This document shows positions 53,440 through 64,000 of a DNA stretch of 64,000 nucleotides, in pieces (positions within the stretch are counted from its first letter, which is position 1; the number at the start of each line of letters is the position of its first letter). Made by a program: the position numbers and the translations under genes. Location of the stretch: positions 248,001 to 312,000 of the forward strand of contig DATNBU010000039.1 of NCBI GenBank assembly GCA_035571835.1, in the 5' to 3' direction. The notes below the pieces were generated by a model. It had not been told where the DNA came from and did no database searches. It saw only the letters and a list, made by a program, of their open reading frames with translations. The stretch is from Candidatus Limnocylindrales bacterium. GTDB lineage: Bacteria > Desulfobacterota > Binatia > UBA1149 > CAITLU01.

Positions 53440-54516
53440 TCAGATCGCGCCGATCGCGCGACGGCGCGCGTCGCGGCAAAGCTTCTGGTAGCGCTCGACC
53501 GACGCCGGCGGCGCCGGCTCGGCAGTCGACGGCAGCCCGCCGTCGGCCGGCGAACCTTTCTTCCAGGTCCGCTCGGTAAGGCCGAAACGGTTCAGCAGAT
53601 CGGTCCGCTCGTTCGAGATGTGACCGACTTCCTCGACCAGCTGCTCGCGCAGCGAGCTCAGGTTGGTGCTCGCCGCGTTGAGCTCGTTGATCTTCTCTTC
53701 CCAGCGCCGGCGCAGCGCGATCATGTCGTCCTTCTGCTTGGCGAGCTGCTGGATGCGCAGCTCGAGGGTTCCCTGCTGCTCGACGACCTGCTGCTCGCGT
53801 CGCTCGAGTGCCGACACCTGCTTTTCGAATTCGCCCTGGCGGGCTTCGAGTGCTTCGAGCGACTGCTGGAACGTGTGGCGGTCGCTTTCGAGAAGCGAAG
53901 CGGCCTGGTCGTGCTGCTCGCGATCGCTCTGCAGCGCCGCCAACTCGCGCGCGAACTTCTCGCGCGCGCTTTCGAAATCGTTCTCTGCGGCCGCGAGCTT
54001 CTGGCGGTCGGCGTCGAGCTCGATGATGTTCTGCTCGTACGCGCGACGCTGTTCGGCAAGCTCACGCTCGAGCCCGTTCAGCTGCTCGCCGCGGCCGTCG
54101 AGCGCGATCTTGCGCTGCGTCTGCTCGGCATCGCGACGGCGGATTTCCTCCGCGCGGCGCTTGAGGTCGTCGGCCTCGACCTGGAACGTCGCGCTCAGCT
54201 GCCGGATCCTGTCCTCGAGCCCTTCGTAACGCTTCTCGCGTTCGGTGAGGTCGAGCTCGCGCTTTTCATATTCGTCGCAGAGCGCCGCCTGCTCGCGCTC
54301 GAGACGCTCACGCTGGTCGGAGACCTTGGCATGCTGATCCGTCAGCACTTCGCGACACGTCTCCAGCACGTCGGCGCGCGCCTGAAGCATCGCGCGGATC
54401 GACTGCACCGAGTCGAGAATGTCCTTGCCCATGCGGGCGAGCTTCGGAAGATCCGGCGACTCGAGGTCGTCGGCGTTCAGCTGCGGATCGAGCTCTACGG
54501 GATTTACTCCGGCCAT
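53440..54516 (-). CDS. Long coiled-coil protein, operon gene 2
   Basis: Protein of 358 residues that is almost wholly helical. From about residue 55 to 300 heptads are rich in Glu, Arg, Gln, Leu (LDLTEREKRYEGLEDRIRQL, LERELAEQRRAYEQNII, LEARQGEFEKQVSALERREQ), a continuous coiled coil of some 35 nm if straight. The ends differ: an N-terminal LNADDLESPDLPKLARMGKD and a Pro-rich link before VERYQKLCRDARRRAIGAI. No enzymatic motif. It could be a scaffold or a sensor arm for the GTPase. The ATG at 54516 follows GAAGGAAGTG; a GTG seven codons earlier is in frame. Only 2 nt separate it from gene 1. Confidence 0.8.
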   Translation of the reverse strand: MAGVNPVELDPQLNADDLESPDLPKLARMGKDILDSVQSIRAMLQARADVLETCREVLTDQHAKVSDQRERLEREQAALCDEYEKRELDLTEREKRYEGLEDRIRQLSATFQVEADDLKRRAEEIRRRDAEQTQRKIALDGRGEQLNGLERELAEQRRAYEQNIIELDADRQKLAAAENDFESAREKFARELAALQSDREQHDQAASLLESDRHTFQQSLEALEARQGEFEKQVSALERREQQVVEQQGTLELRIQQLAKQKDDMIALRRRWEEKINELNAASTNLSSLREQLVEEVGHISNERTDLLNRFGLTERTWKKGSPADGGLPSTAEPAPPASVERYQKLCRDARRRAIGAI

Positions 54517-54518
54517 GT

Positions 54519-55472
54519 TCACTTCCTTCGCCACCACGAAGACTTGTCGTCTCTGGACTGCTGAGGCTGGGCCGCCATCGCTTCGGCGTGTCCCTGCCTG
54601 GCTTTTTCAATGAGCTTTTCGATTGCGGTATCCGGATCGAGGCGGCGCAGGAGACGAACGCGCCGTGCGATCGCATCCTCGAGATTCGAAAGCAGTGCTT
54701 CTTCGGCTGCGGCTTTCTGCGCGCGCTCTTCCGGCGTAGGCCCTTCGGTCAGTGTCTGGCGCACCGCTTTCGGCGCTCGCGATGCACGCACGGAAGATTT
54801 CTTCGGTCCCGACGCGCTCGTATCGGTCGGATTCCACGTGGGCCACGCCTGCGGTCCGTTCGTATTGGTCGGCGGAGCCTCCGGCCAGTTTCCGCTCGGT
54901 GCGGTCGGCCACGCAACCGTGCTCGGCTGCTGCGCCGAAGCACCCGAGCTGATGCCGTGGCCGCCGAACGGCGACGGCGGCTGCGACTGCGGCCATTCGC
55001 TACCGGAAGACGGAGGACGCGAATCCTGGAATGCAGCCGGTGCAGAAGGCGCCCATGCCGAAGATGGAGCTGGTGGTGCCTGTGTCCACGGAGACGGCGC
55101 AGGCACGTCGGGAACGGGTTGCAGCGGATCGCTCCACGCCGCCGCATCTGCCTCGGTTACCGGCGGTGCAGCCCATTGCGGAAGCGGCGCGGCGCTCGGC
55201 ATGTGCGCTGCGGCTGCGAGAGCAGCAAGAGGCGGTGGAGCAGCAGCAAGCGGCGGTGAAGCAGGAGCAGCACCAGTTGCAACGTTGTCGTAAAGAGCCT
55301 GCGACGGTCGCGATGCGGGACGCACCGCGAACGCGCTGCGGAGTTGCGCATGCGCACTCTTGAGTGCATCGGTCCACTCGAAGAGCTTCACGTCGAGCTC
55401 GGCGATTGCCTTCTCGATGAGTCCGTCATCCGACGGTGGCTGCGCGTTGCGCAGAAGATCTGCTGCAGTCAT
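54519..55472 (-). CDS. Disordered Pro/Ala-rich protein with helical ends, operon gene 1
   Basis: First gene of the five-gene operon, 317 residues. Residues 1-55 form a helix (GLIEKAIAELDVKLFEWTDA and LKSAHAQLRSAF). The middle, about 55-215, is low complexity, rich in Pro, Ala, Ser and with scattered Trp (WAAPP, WTQAPP, WPTAPSGNWPEAPP), probably disordered. The last 85 residues are helical and basic (EEALLSNLEDAIARRVRLL, IEKLIEKARQGHAEAMA) and end in SSWWRRK. GGGGA lies about nine nt before the ATG. The helix-linker-helix plan suggests an adapter that joins other members; no homologous family is recognised. Its start is 259 nt from aroC, divergent, so a promoter should lie in that gap. Confidence 0.7.
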   Translation of the reverse strand: MTAADLLRNAQPPSDDGLIEKAIAELDVKLFEWTDALKSAHAQLRSAFAVRPASRPSQALYDNVATGAAPASPPLAAAPPPLAALAAAAHMPSAAPLPQWAAPPVTEADAAAWSDPLQPVPDVPAPSPWTQAPPAPSSAWAPSAPAAFQDSRPPSSGSEWPQSQPPSPFGGHGISSGASAQQPSTVAWPTAPSGNWPEAPPTNTNGPQAWPTWNPTDTSASGPKKSSVRASRAPKAVRQTLTEGPTPEERAQKAAAEEALLSNLEDAIARRVRLLRRLDPDTAIEKLIEKARQGHAEAMAAQPQQSRDDKSSWWRRK

Positions 55473-55731
55473 TCGAAATCCCCGGCGATGCTTTTCGTAC
55501 GCGAGGACGTGTCGAAAGAAGATGTGGCGGACTACGCCTTGCTCCCCGGCACGACCCCTCCCCGTGCTGCGGCCGAGTATGAGACTTCGGCGCAGCGATA
55601 GAAACCCAATTCGCACACTTTTTTGGCTTTTGGTGCGGGCACTTTCCCGCTGTTTTTCCCGATGTGTGCGGCGGTTCTCGTGCCGCGACCTGTCATTCGC
55701 GTCCGGCCGCTGGTCTCCGTTAAGATGGCCC

Positions 55732-56859
55732 ATGCCCGGTAGCAGTTTTGGCCACGCACTAAGGATTACGACCGCGGGCGAGAGCCACGGTCCCGCAAAC
55801 GTCGTCATACTCGACGGCGTTCCTCCCGGTCTCGCCCTTTCGGTCGAAGACCTGCTCGTCGATCTCGACCGCCGTCGGCCGGGGCAGAGCCGCATCGTCA
55901 CGCAGCGGCGAGAATCCGATACGCCTCAGATCCTGTCCGGCGTGTTCGAAGGAACGACGACCGGGACTTCGCTCGCGATCCTCATTCCGAACGAAGACCA
56001 GCGAAGCCGCGACTACGATGAAATCAAGAACCTTTACCGGCCGGGCCACGCCGACTTCACGTTCGACGCGAAGTACGGAGTTCGCGATTACCGCGGCGGC
56101 GGGCGGTCGAGCGCACGGGAAACCAACGTGCGCGTCGCTGCCGGAGTAGTCGCCAAAAAGATCCTCGAGCAGGCCTGCGGCGGCCGCGTCGTCGGCTACG
56201 TGGTCCAGGTCGGCGACATCCGGGCGAGAATCGCGTCACCGGCGGCGGTGACGCTGGACGACGTCGAAAAGCTTGCCGACGGCAGCGCGAACATCGTGCG
56301 ATGCCCGGACCGCGCCGCCGCCGAGCGCATGATCGCGCTGATCGACCAGGTCCGGAAAGAGCAGGATTCCGTCGGCGGCATCGCCGAGATCGTCGCGACC
56401 GGCATTCCGGCCGGGCTCGGCGAACCGGTCTTCGACAAGCTCAAGGCCGATCTCGCCAAAGCGATCCTCAGCCTGCCGGCGGTCATGTCGTTCGAATACG
56501 GAGATGGAATCGCGGTCGCGACCGCGCGCGGCAGCCAGAACAACGATGTCTTCGAGCCGAATCCGGAGACAGCCGGAGCACCGGTCCGTACCCGGACCAA
56601 TCGCCATGGCGGCATGCTCGGCGGCATCAGCAGCGGGATGCCGATCGTGGTGCGCGCCGCGGTCAAGCCGACGAGCAGCCTGCCGCTCGAGCAGGAAACC
56701 GTCGATCGCAGCGGCGATGCGGCGACGATCCGCACAAAGGGTCGACACGACCCTTGCCTGCTGCCGCGCTTCGTCCCGATGGCCGAAGCGATGGTCGCGC
56801 TCGTCCTCGCGGATCATCTCCTCCGCTGGAAAGCACAGACGTTGTTCCCTGGTCGCTAG
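55732..56859 (+). CDS. aroC: Chorismate synthase
   Basis: FMN-dependent enzyme of 375 residues that makes chorismate from 5-enolpyruvylshikimate-3-phosphate, the last step of the shikimate pathway. The start MPGSSFGHALRITTAGESHG fits the family; the ATG at 55732 has only weak AAGATGG upstream. Motifs: GESHG (16-20), the phosphate/flavin region RRPGQSRIVTQRRESD, RDYRGGGRSSARET and, near the end, TRTNRHGGMLGGISSGMP and the conserved RHDPCLLPR. Full length. It is divergent from the five-gene operon and converges on the MetH operon over a structured inverted repeat. Confidence 0.97.
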   Translation: MPGSSFGHALRITTAGESHGPANVVILDGVPPGLALSVEDLLVDLDRRRPGQSRIVTQRRESDTPQILSGVFEGTTTGTSLAILIPNEDQRSRDYDEIKNLYRPGHADFTFDAKYGVRDYRGGGRSSARETNVRVAAGVVAKKILEQACGGRVVGYVVQVGDIRARIASPAAVTLDDVEKLADGSANIVRCPDRAAAERMIALIDQVRKEQDSVGGIAEIVATGIPAGLGEPVFDKLKADLAKAILSLPAVMSFEYGDGIAVATARGSQNNDVFEPNPETAGAPVRTRTNRHGGMLGGISSGMPIVVRAAVKPTSSLPLEQETVDRSGDAATIRTKGRHDPCLLPRFVPMAEAMVALVLADHLLRWKAQTLFPGR

Positions 56860-56985
56860 GGCGTCTGTTCATAAGGGCCCATCTGCTTCGTTGGATTCCG
56901 GCTTCGTTCGGTCGACGTACGGGAAGTACGACTCCCTCTCTACGCCGGAATCCGCCTCGCATCTGGACCCTTCTGAACAGCCGCC
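56860..56985. repeat. 126-bp imperfect inverted repeat between convergent operons
   Basis: Three stacked pairings: an outer arm GGCGTCTGTTCATAAGGGCC against its partner ending GGACCCTTCTGAACAGCCGC (five mismatches in 27), a middle stem GGATTCCGGC (56893-56902) with GCCGGAATCC (56944-56953), and an inner CGTAC/GTACG pair around GGGAA. It fills the gap between aroC and the Cys-rich gene after MetH. A fold-back of this size should stop transcription from both sides. Very similar sequences (TCGTACTTCCCGTACGTCGA cores with TTCTGAACAGCC ends) recur, in my recollection, in deltaproteobacterial genomes; this could not be checked. Confidence 0.85.
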
Positions 56986-56990
56986 GTGTG

Positions 56991-57938
56991 TTAACGGGAA
57001 GATTTTACGTGCGCTGCGTCGGCGATGGCTTTGGGGTCGCAGCCGGAGACGGCGGCTTTCATTCCGAGCGAGTCGGCCTGGCTGGCCTGACCGGCTGCGG
57101 CGCGTGCTCGAATTTCTGCAAGCAACGCATCGCATGTTGCACTGGAACCACGCGGCGGTGCTTCGTAAGTTGGTGCAGGCGGCCTGGCGGCCGTTGCCGG
57201 TCCCCGCGGATAATCGGTGCCCGCTCGCGGCGGCTCGGTTTCCCGTTCCCCGGCGCGCGGCAATGCATTTTCGCCGCCGGGCGCGAGGTCGGCTCCGCCA
57301 CGCGGCAGCGGTTCTTCAGAGCTCGGCGGCGCCGGCGGCGCCGCGTTGCCCGGGAACGGCGGAGCCGGCGGCACTTCGTTTCCGATTGGAGGCACGGCGC
57401 TGTCCGGCACGAAGAATCCGCGCGCGACGCTGACCACCGGCGCGCCGTCCACACAGTTCCTGCGCCCGTCATCCCAGCGGCGACCGCCGGGGCAGCGGCA
57501 TTCGAATTCGGTCCCGGACGGCGACAGCACCGGCAGCGTTCCAGGCCATTCCCTCAGGCAGTCCTCGGCGCCGTCGACCATCGGCGCGCGGCAGGCGGTC
57601 GCCTGCGAATCCCACATCAGCGGCGGGATGCAGACGCAGCGATAACCGCCGCCGGACGTGAACAGCGGCTGCGAGCCCGGCCACACGGTGCCGCAGAACT
57701 CGCCGGCCGCATGCTCCTTGGGCAGGCATGCGTCGCCGCGCAGGTTCCACCACAGGCCCTGTGCGCACAGGCACGTTCCGGTGGCTTCGTCGTAAACGGA
57801 CGCCGGCCAGCGCGAACAGTCGTGGGGTGCGGCCGGTAGCGGGGCGTTGGCCGGCTGGGCCATCGCGGCCGGCTGGTGCATCGAGTGCACAGCCACGACC
57901 AAAGCGGCGACGAGCGCACCGCGGAGCAGGTTGTTCAT
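56991..57938 (-). CDS. Secreted Cys/Pro-rich protein of unknown function
   Basis: Exported protein of 315 residues, third gene of the MetH operon. The ATG overlaps the kinase stop (ATGA) and AGGAGG lies about ten nt upstream. Signal LLRGALVAALVVAVHS, mature from AMAQ. The first 160 residues hold about a dozen Cys with a pattern C(S/R)xWPxSV...GTCLC...W and C.C(P)PLMWDSQATAC, and the middle (about 170-265) is Pro/Gly/Ala-rich. A short C-terminal helix (CDALLAEIRARAAAGQ) ends it. Similar to other 'disulfide repeat' secreted proteins of this lineage but not to a named family. The link with MetH and the kinase is by operon only. Confidence 0.75.
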   Translation of the reverse strand: MNNLLRGALVAALVVAVHSMHQPAAMAQPANAPLPAAPHDCSRWPASVYDEATGTCLCAQGLWWNLRGDACLPKEHAAGEFCGTVWPGSQPLFTSGGGYRCVCIPPLMWDSQATACRAPMVDGAEDCLREWPGTLPVLSPSGTEFECRCPGGRRWDDGRRNCVDGAPVVSVARGFFVPDSAVPPIGNEVPPAPPFPGNAAPPAPPSSEEPLPRGGADLAPGGENALPRAGERETEPPRAGTDYPRGPATAARPPAPTYEAPPRGSSATCDALLAEIRARAAAGQASQADSLGMKAAVSGCDPKAIADAAHVKSSR

Positions 57939-59067
57939 GAACGTCCGTCCTCCTCGAAAGGATCCTCGTCCGCCGCGGCTTCCTGGATGGCTTCGAGCTG
58001 GCCGACCCAGAAACGGTCGCTGCCGAAGTCGGTGAACGTGCGCGGGAACGCCGCGTCTTCCCAGCGCCGCGCGATCCACGCGCAGAAATGCACGAGCCTC
58101 AGCACGCGCAGCGGCTCGACCAGGCGCAGCGACAGACGGTCGAAGTCGCGCATCTCTTCATAGCCTTCGACGATCGCCGTGCGCCGCTTGCGCGCCCACG
58201 TGTCGCGGCCGGCCGACAGCAGCCACAGGTCCTGCACGCACGGGCCGACCAGCATGTCGTCGAAATCGACGAGCATCGCCCCTTCGTCGCCCCACAGCAC
58301 GTTGCCGAGATGACAGTCGCCGTGGATCGGCTGCACGTCGGTGTCCTCGAACCACGGCTCGGCGCGATCGCAGACGCGCTCGACCAGGCTGCGGTAGCGA
58401 TCGCGATAGGCCGCCGGCACCACGCCCGAATCGATCAGGAAGTCGAGATTCTCGCGTCCGTACGTGTTGACGTCGAGGCGAAGACGCGAGTCGGCCGTAC
58501 GCGATGCGCCGACCGCGTGCACGCGCGCAATCAGCCGTCCGAGCTGCGTCGCTTCGTCTTCGCTGATCTCGTCGCGGAGTCGCCCGCGCGCTCGCGGGAA
58601 GACGGTGAAAAAAATTCCGAGATCGTCGATGTGTCCGAGCGTGCGGTCGCCGTCAAAACGCTCGGGAGCGACGACCGGAATCTCGCGTTCGGCGAGATCG
58701 AGAAGGAAATCGTGCTCGGCCTGGATCTGTTCGCGCGACCAGCGGCCCGGCCGGTAGAACTTGACGACGCGGAAGCGGTCACTCGGAGAAGCAGTCGGAT
58801 CGTCGAGCTCGATCTCGACGTCGTAGACGCGGTTCTCGAGACTGTTGAGCGCGAGGCAGCGGCCGGTGCACTCGAAGCCTTCGCTTTCGACGGCTTCGAG
58901 GATGCGCTCCGGCGTCAGTCCGTGGAAGAAGCGCGTCTCCGACCCGTCTTCGAGCCTGGAGCTTCCTCGTGCGCGCGCCTTCATTGCAGGCGCGTTCTTG
59001 TTCTTCCTGCCGCGAGGCACAAGCGCGCGTCCAGCCGACGCGCCTGCCGGTGCGGCTTTGTCGAAAG

Positions 59068-59071
<4 letters not shown>
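57935..59071 (-). CDS. Stress-response kinase of the SrkA/YihE (RdoA) type
   Basis: Small protein kinase-like phosphotransferase of 378 residues from a GTG that overlaps the MetH stop (GTGA, GGAG seven nt before it); a start at the ATG 58984 would give 349. The motifs follow Srk[16 protein letters not shown] at the start, [12 protein letters not shown] (Lys), [15 protein letters not shown] (catalytic Asp) and [13 protein letters not shown] (metal Asp), with [22 protein letters not shown] at the end. In E. coli SrkA counters MazEF-type death and envelope stress. The extra 29 N-terminal residues of the GTG version are basic and Ala-rich. It is second in the MetH operon. Confidence 0.88.
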
Positions 59072-62817
<3,746 letters not shown>

Positions 62818-63112
62818 TGGTCAGCCTTTGTCGTACTCCGTTGTCGCCGTGTCATGTGCGCCACACGCGATGACGGGAACTGGGTGTTTTAGCACGTCTG
62901 GTGGTCGTTGCGACCATTGCCAATCCGGCCGCTCCTGAACGTCGACACTGCGACGGGCCCGGCCTGGCACGCGTTGCCCCGCGATCCGGGTCGAGCACGC
63001 GCCGGCTCGTGCATCGTAGACGGCCGCGCCACCCCTGCGCGATTCGCGTGATCACGCGTACGATGGAAAGCTCCCGCTCCGACGCGGCAGCCGCGTCCCG
63101 CAGGAGGTCGTG
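62818..63112. other. 295-bp divergent intergenic region (metH/trmO)
   Basis: The upstream regions of metH (minus) and trmO (plus) meet here. No cobalamin or SAH riboswitch could be made out on the minus strand, although the enzyme uses cobalamin. A GC-rich stretch near 62945-63010 could form short hairpins. AGGAGG at 63102-63107 is the ribosome binding site of trmO. Confidence 0.5.
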
Positions 63113-63574
63113 ATGATCATCGAAATCGAGCCCATCGGATACGTACGCGGCGGCCGGGCCGAGGCCATTGACGACGACTGGGGCAAGGTGAAGGCTCGCA
63201 TCGAGCTCGATGCGTCGCGCTTCGCGCCCGAGTCACTCGCGGGACTCGAGGATTTCTCTCACCTCGTGATCGTCTACCACTTTCACCTCGCCGATCCGCT
63301 CAAGGTCGAGCTCACGGCGCGTCGCCCGCGCAACAATCCCGACTGGCCGAAGGTGGGTATTTTCGCGCAGCGCGGGAAGAACCGGCCGAACCACCTCGGC
63401 GTTTCGACCTGCGCGATACTCGGAGTCGAGGGAACCAGCATCCTCGTGCAGGGTCTCGACGCGATCGACGGCACGCCGGTACTCGATCTCAAGCCGTACT
63501 TCCGCGAGTTCGAGCCGCGCAACGTCGTACGCGAGCCGGCGTGGGTAGCCGAGCTGATGGCACAGTACTGGTGA
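63113..63574 (+). CDS. trmO: tRNA (N6-threonylcarbamoyladenosine37-N6) methyltransferase TrmO
   Basis: SAM-dependent enzyme of 153 residues of the TsaA/UPF0066 family, which adds a methyl to t6A at position 37 of some tRNAs. The family has a beta-barrel rather than a Rossmann fold. The start IEIEPIGYVRGGRAEAIDDD, then LEDFSHLVIVYHFHLA and the strongly conserved RRPRNNPDWPKVGIFAQRGKNRPNHLGV, then LDAIDGTPVLDLKPYFREFE are all hallmark. AGGAGG precedes the ATG at 63113 by five nt; a GTG one codon earlier is possible. Shorter than E. coli TrmO (about 235), as in the single-domain forms. Confidence 0.92.
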   Translation: MIIEIEPIGYVRGGRAEAIDDDWGKVKARIELDASRFAPESLAGLEDFSHLVIVYHFHLADPLKVELTARRPRNNPDWPKVGIFAQRGKNRPNHLGVSTCAILGVEGTSILVQGLDAIDGTPVLDLKPYFREFEPRNVVREPAWVAELMAQYW

Positions 63575-63688
63575 TGCTGGCCCGCAGGATCGCGTAGATC
63601 GTCATTCATCCCCGGATTCCGCGGATCGTCACGTTACGACCTCACCACCGTGGCGAAGCCGTCGGAGATGCCGCTCGCCCGCCCGCTG

Positions 63689-63717
63689 TTGCCAAATATA
63701 TCGTCTCGTTGTATATC
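63689..63717 (+). promoter_or_regulatory. Sigma70 promoter of the MarR gene
   Basis: TTGCCA (63689-63694), 17 nt, TATATC (63712-63717). The start point would lie near 63724, about 11 nt before the ATG. The spacer and -10 contain two TATATC hexamers (direct repeat) that could be part of a regulator site. Confidence 0.65.
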
Positions 63718-63734
63718 TTTCGTCGCATTCACTC

Positions 63735-64000
63735 ATGCCCGTCAAACAGCATTTCGTCGCGCTGTCGGAATTTCGACATCGCCTGACAAAATTCCTGCGC
63801 TTCAGCGAGGACCTCTGTCGCGGGCAGGATGTCAGTCCGGCACAGTATCTTCTGCTGCTGCACCTTCACGGCTATCCGGACCGCGACTGGGCCACCGTCG
63901 GAGAACTGGCTACGCGGCTGCAGGCGAGCCATCAATCGACGGTGGCGCTGGTTCAGCGCTGCGAACGCAAAGGCTGGGTCACCAAGCGGAGCAGCCCCGA
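63735..64000 (+). CDS. MarR-family transcriptional regulator, N-terminal part
   Basis: The first 88 residues of a MarR-type winged-helix regulator, cut by the window end. The opening helices are VALSEFRHRLTKFLRFSEDL and a dimer helix with AQYLLLLHLHG. The DNA-binding part has WATVGELATRLQASHQSTVA and LVQRCERKGWVTKR, whose recognition helix ends near SSP. No ribosome binding site is clear in the short leader. It could control itself and the neighbouring gene outside the window. The wing and the C-terminal helices are missing from view. Confidence 0.88.
   Translation, partial: MPVKQHFVALSEFRHRLTKFLRFSEDLCRGQDVSPAQYLLLLHLHGYPDRDWATVGELATRLQASHQSTVALVQRCERKGWVTKRSSP

Noticed and set aside
62818..63112. 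Cobalamin or SAH riboswitch upstream of metH
   Set aside because: The conserved boxes of either class were not found on the minus strand; only a GCCAGGC hexamer-like match without the partner helix is present.

Overview
The window is a 64 kb piece of a GC-rich bacterial chromosome. Third codon positions are almost all G or C, GTG starts are common, and genes are often chained by 4-nt stop/start overlaps. The gene content suggests a soil or aquatic lineage of the old 'Deltaproteobacteria' (Binatota- or Myxococcota-like). Pointers are two secreted Cys-rich proteins with myxobacterial-type disulfide repeats, DUF1329, a MetA-type outer-membrane channel, acyl-CoA dehydrogenase with its phosphotransferase partner, a CYP125-like P450, DUF3604 and an HNH protein typical of these lineages. 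The assignment is inference. No rRNA, tRNA, CRISPR array or intact transposon was seen.

Layout. 0-4 kb: the end of an NTF2-like protein, a Cys-rich secreted protein and a steroid/terpenoid-type cytochrome P450. 4-11 kb: a complete tripartite efflux operon (TolC-like lipoprotein, HlyD adaptor, two ABC ATPases, two ABC-2 permeases) in the YbhGFSR style, with the double ATPase split into two genes. 11-17 kb: a small membrane protein, a DUF3604 protein, an APC permease and an HNH endonuclease that appears to be leaderless. 17-29 kb: mixed metabolic and envelope genes, including a TetR/sterol-desaturase-like operon with a clear operator and promoter, and a second Cys-rich protein. 29-40 kb: envelope and outer-membrane proteins, a phosphotransferase, two sulfotransferases, and a decayed HNH gene surrounded by palindromic repeats. 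40-50 kb: DUF2855, amidase, a GT39-like membrane protein, a membrane sulfatase, EttA, a SurA-N/DsbA fusion and ThrH. 56-64 kb: AroC, a 126-bp structured inverted repeat, a MetH operon, TrmO and the start of a MarR regulator.

The most interesting block is the minus-strand five-gene operon at 50.5-55.5 kb: a Pro/Ala-rich disordered protein, a long coiled-coil protein, an FGE-sulfatase-fold protein, a zinc-ribbon P-loop GTPase resembling the double-GTPase (DO-GTPase) families, and a protein resembling GTPase-associated protein 1 (GAP1). These families have been linked by comparative genomics to NTP-dependent conflict or signalling systems. No MoxR, vWA or toxin gene lies beside it here, so this may be a compact, undescribed variant.

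Repeats are frequent. In-frame tandem repeats lengthen a TolC C-terminus (30 bp), a lipoprotein signal region (27 bp) and a DUF3300 protein (33 bp). A 41-bp tandem duplication has copied the stop/start junction between the adaptor and the first ATPase. Several perfect or near-perfect hairpins mark convergent gene ends.
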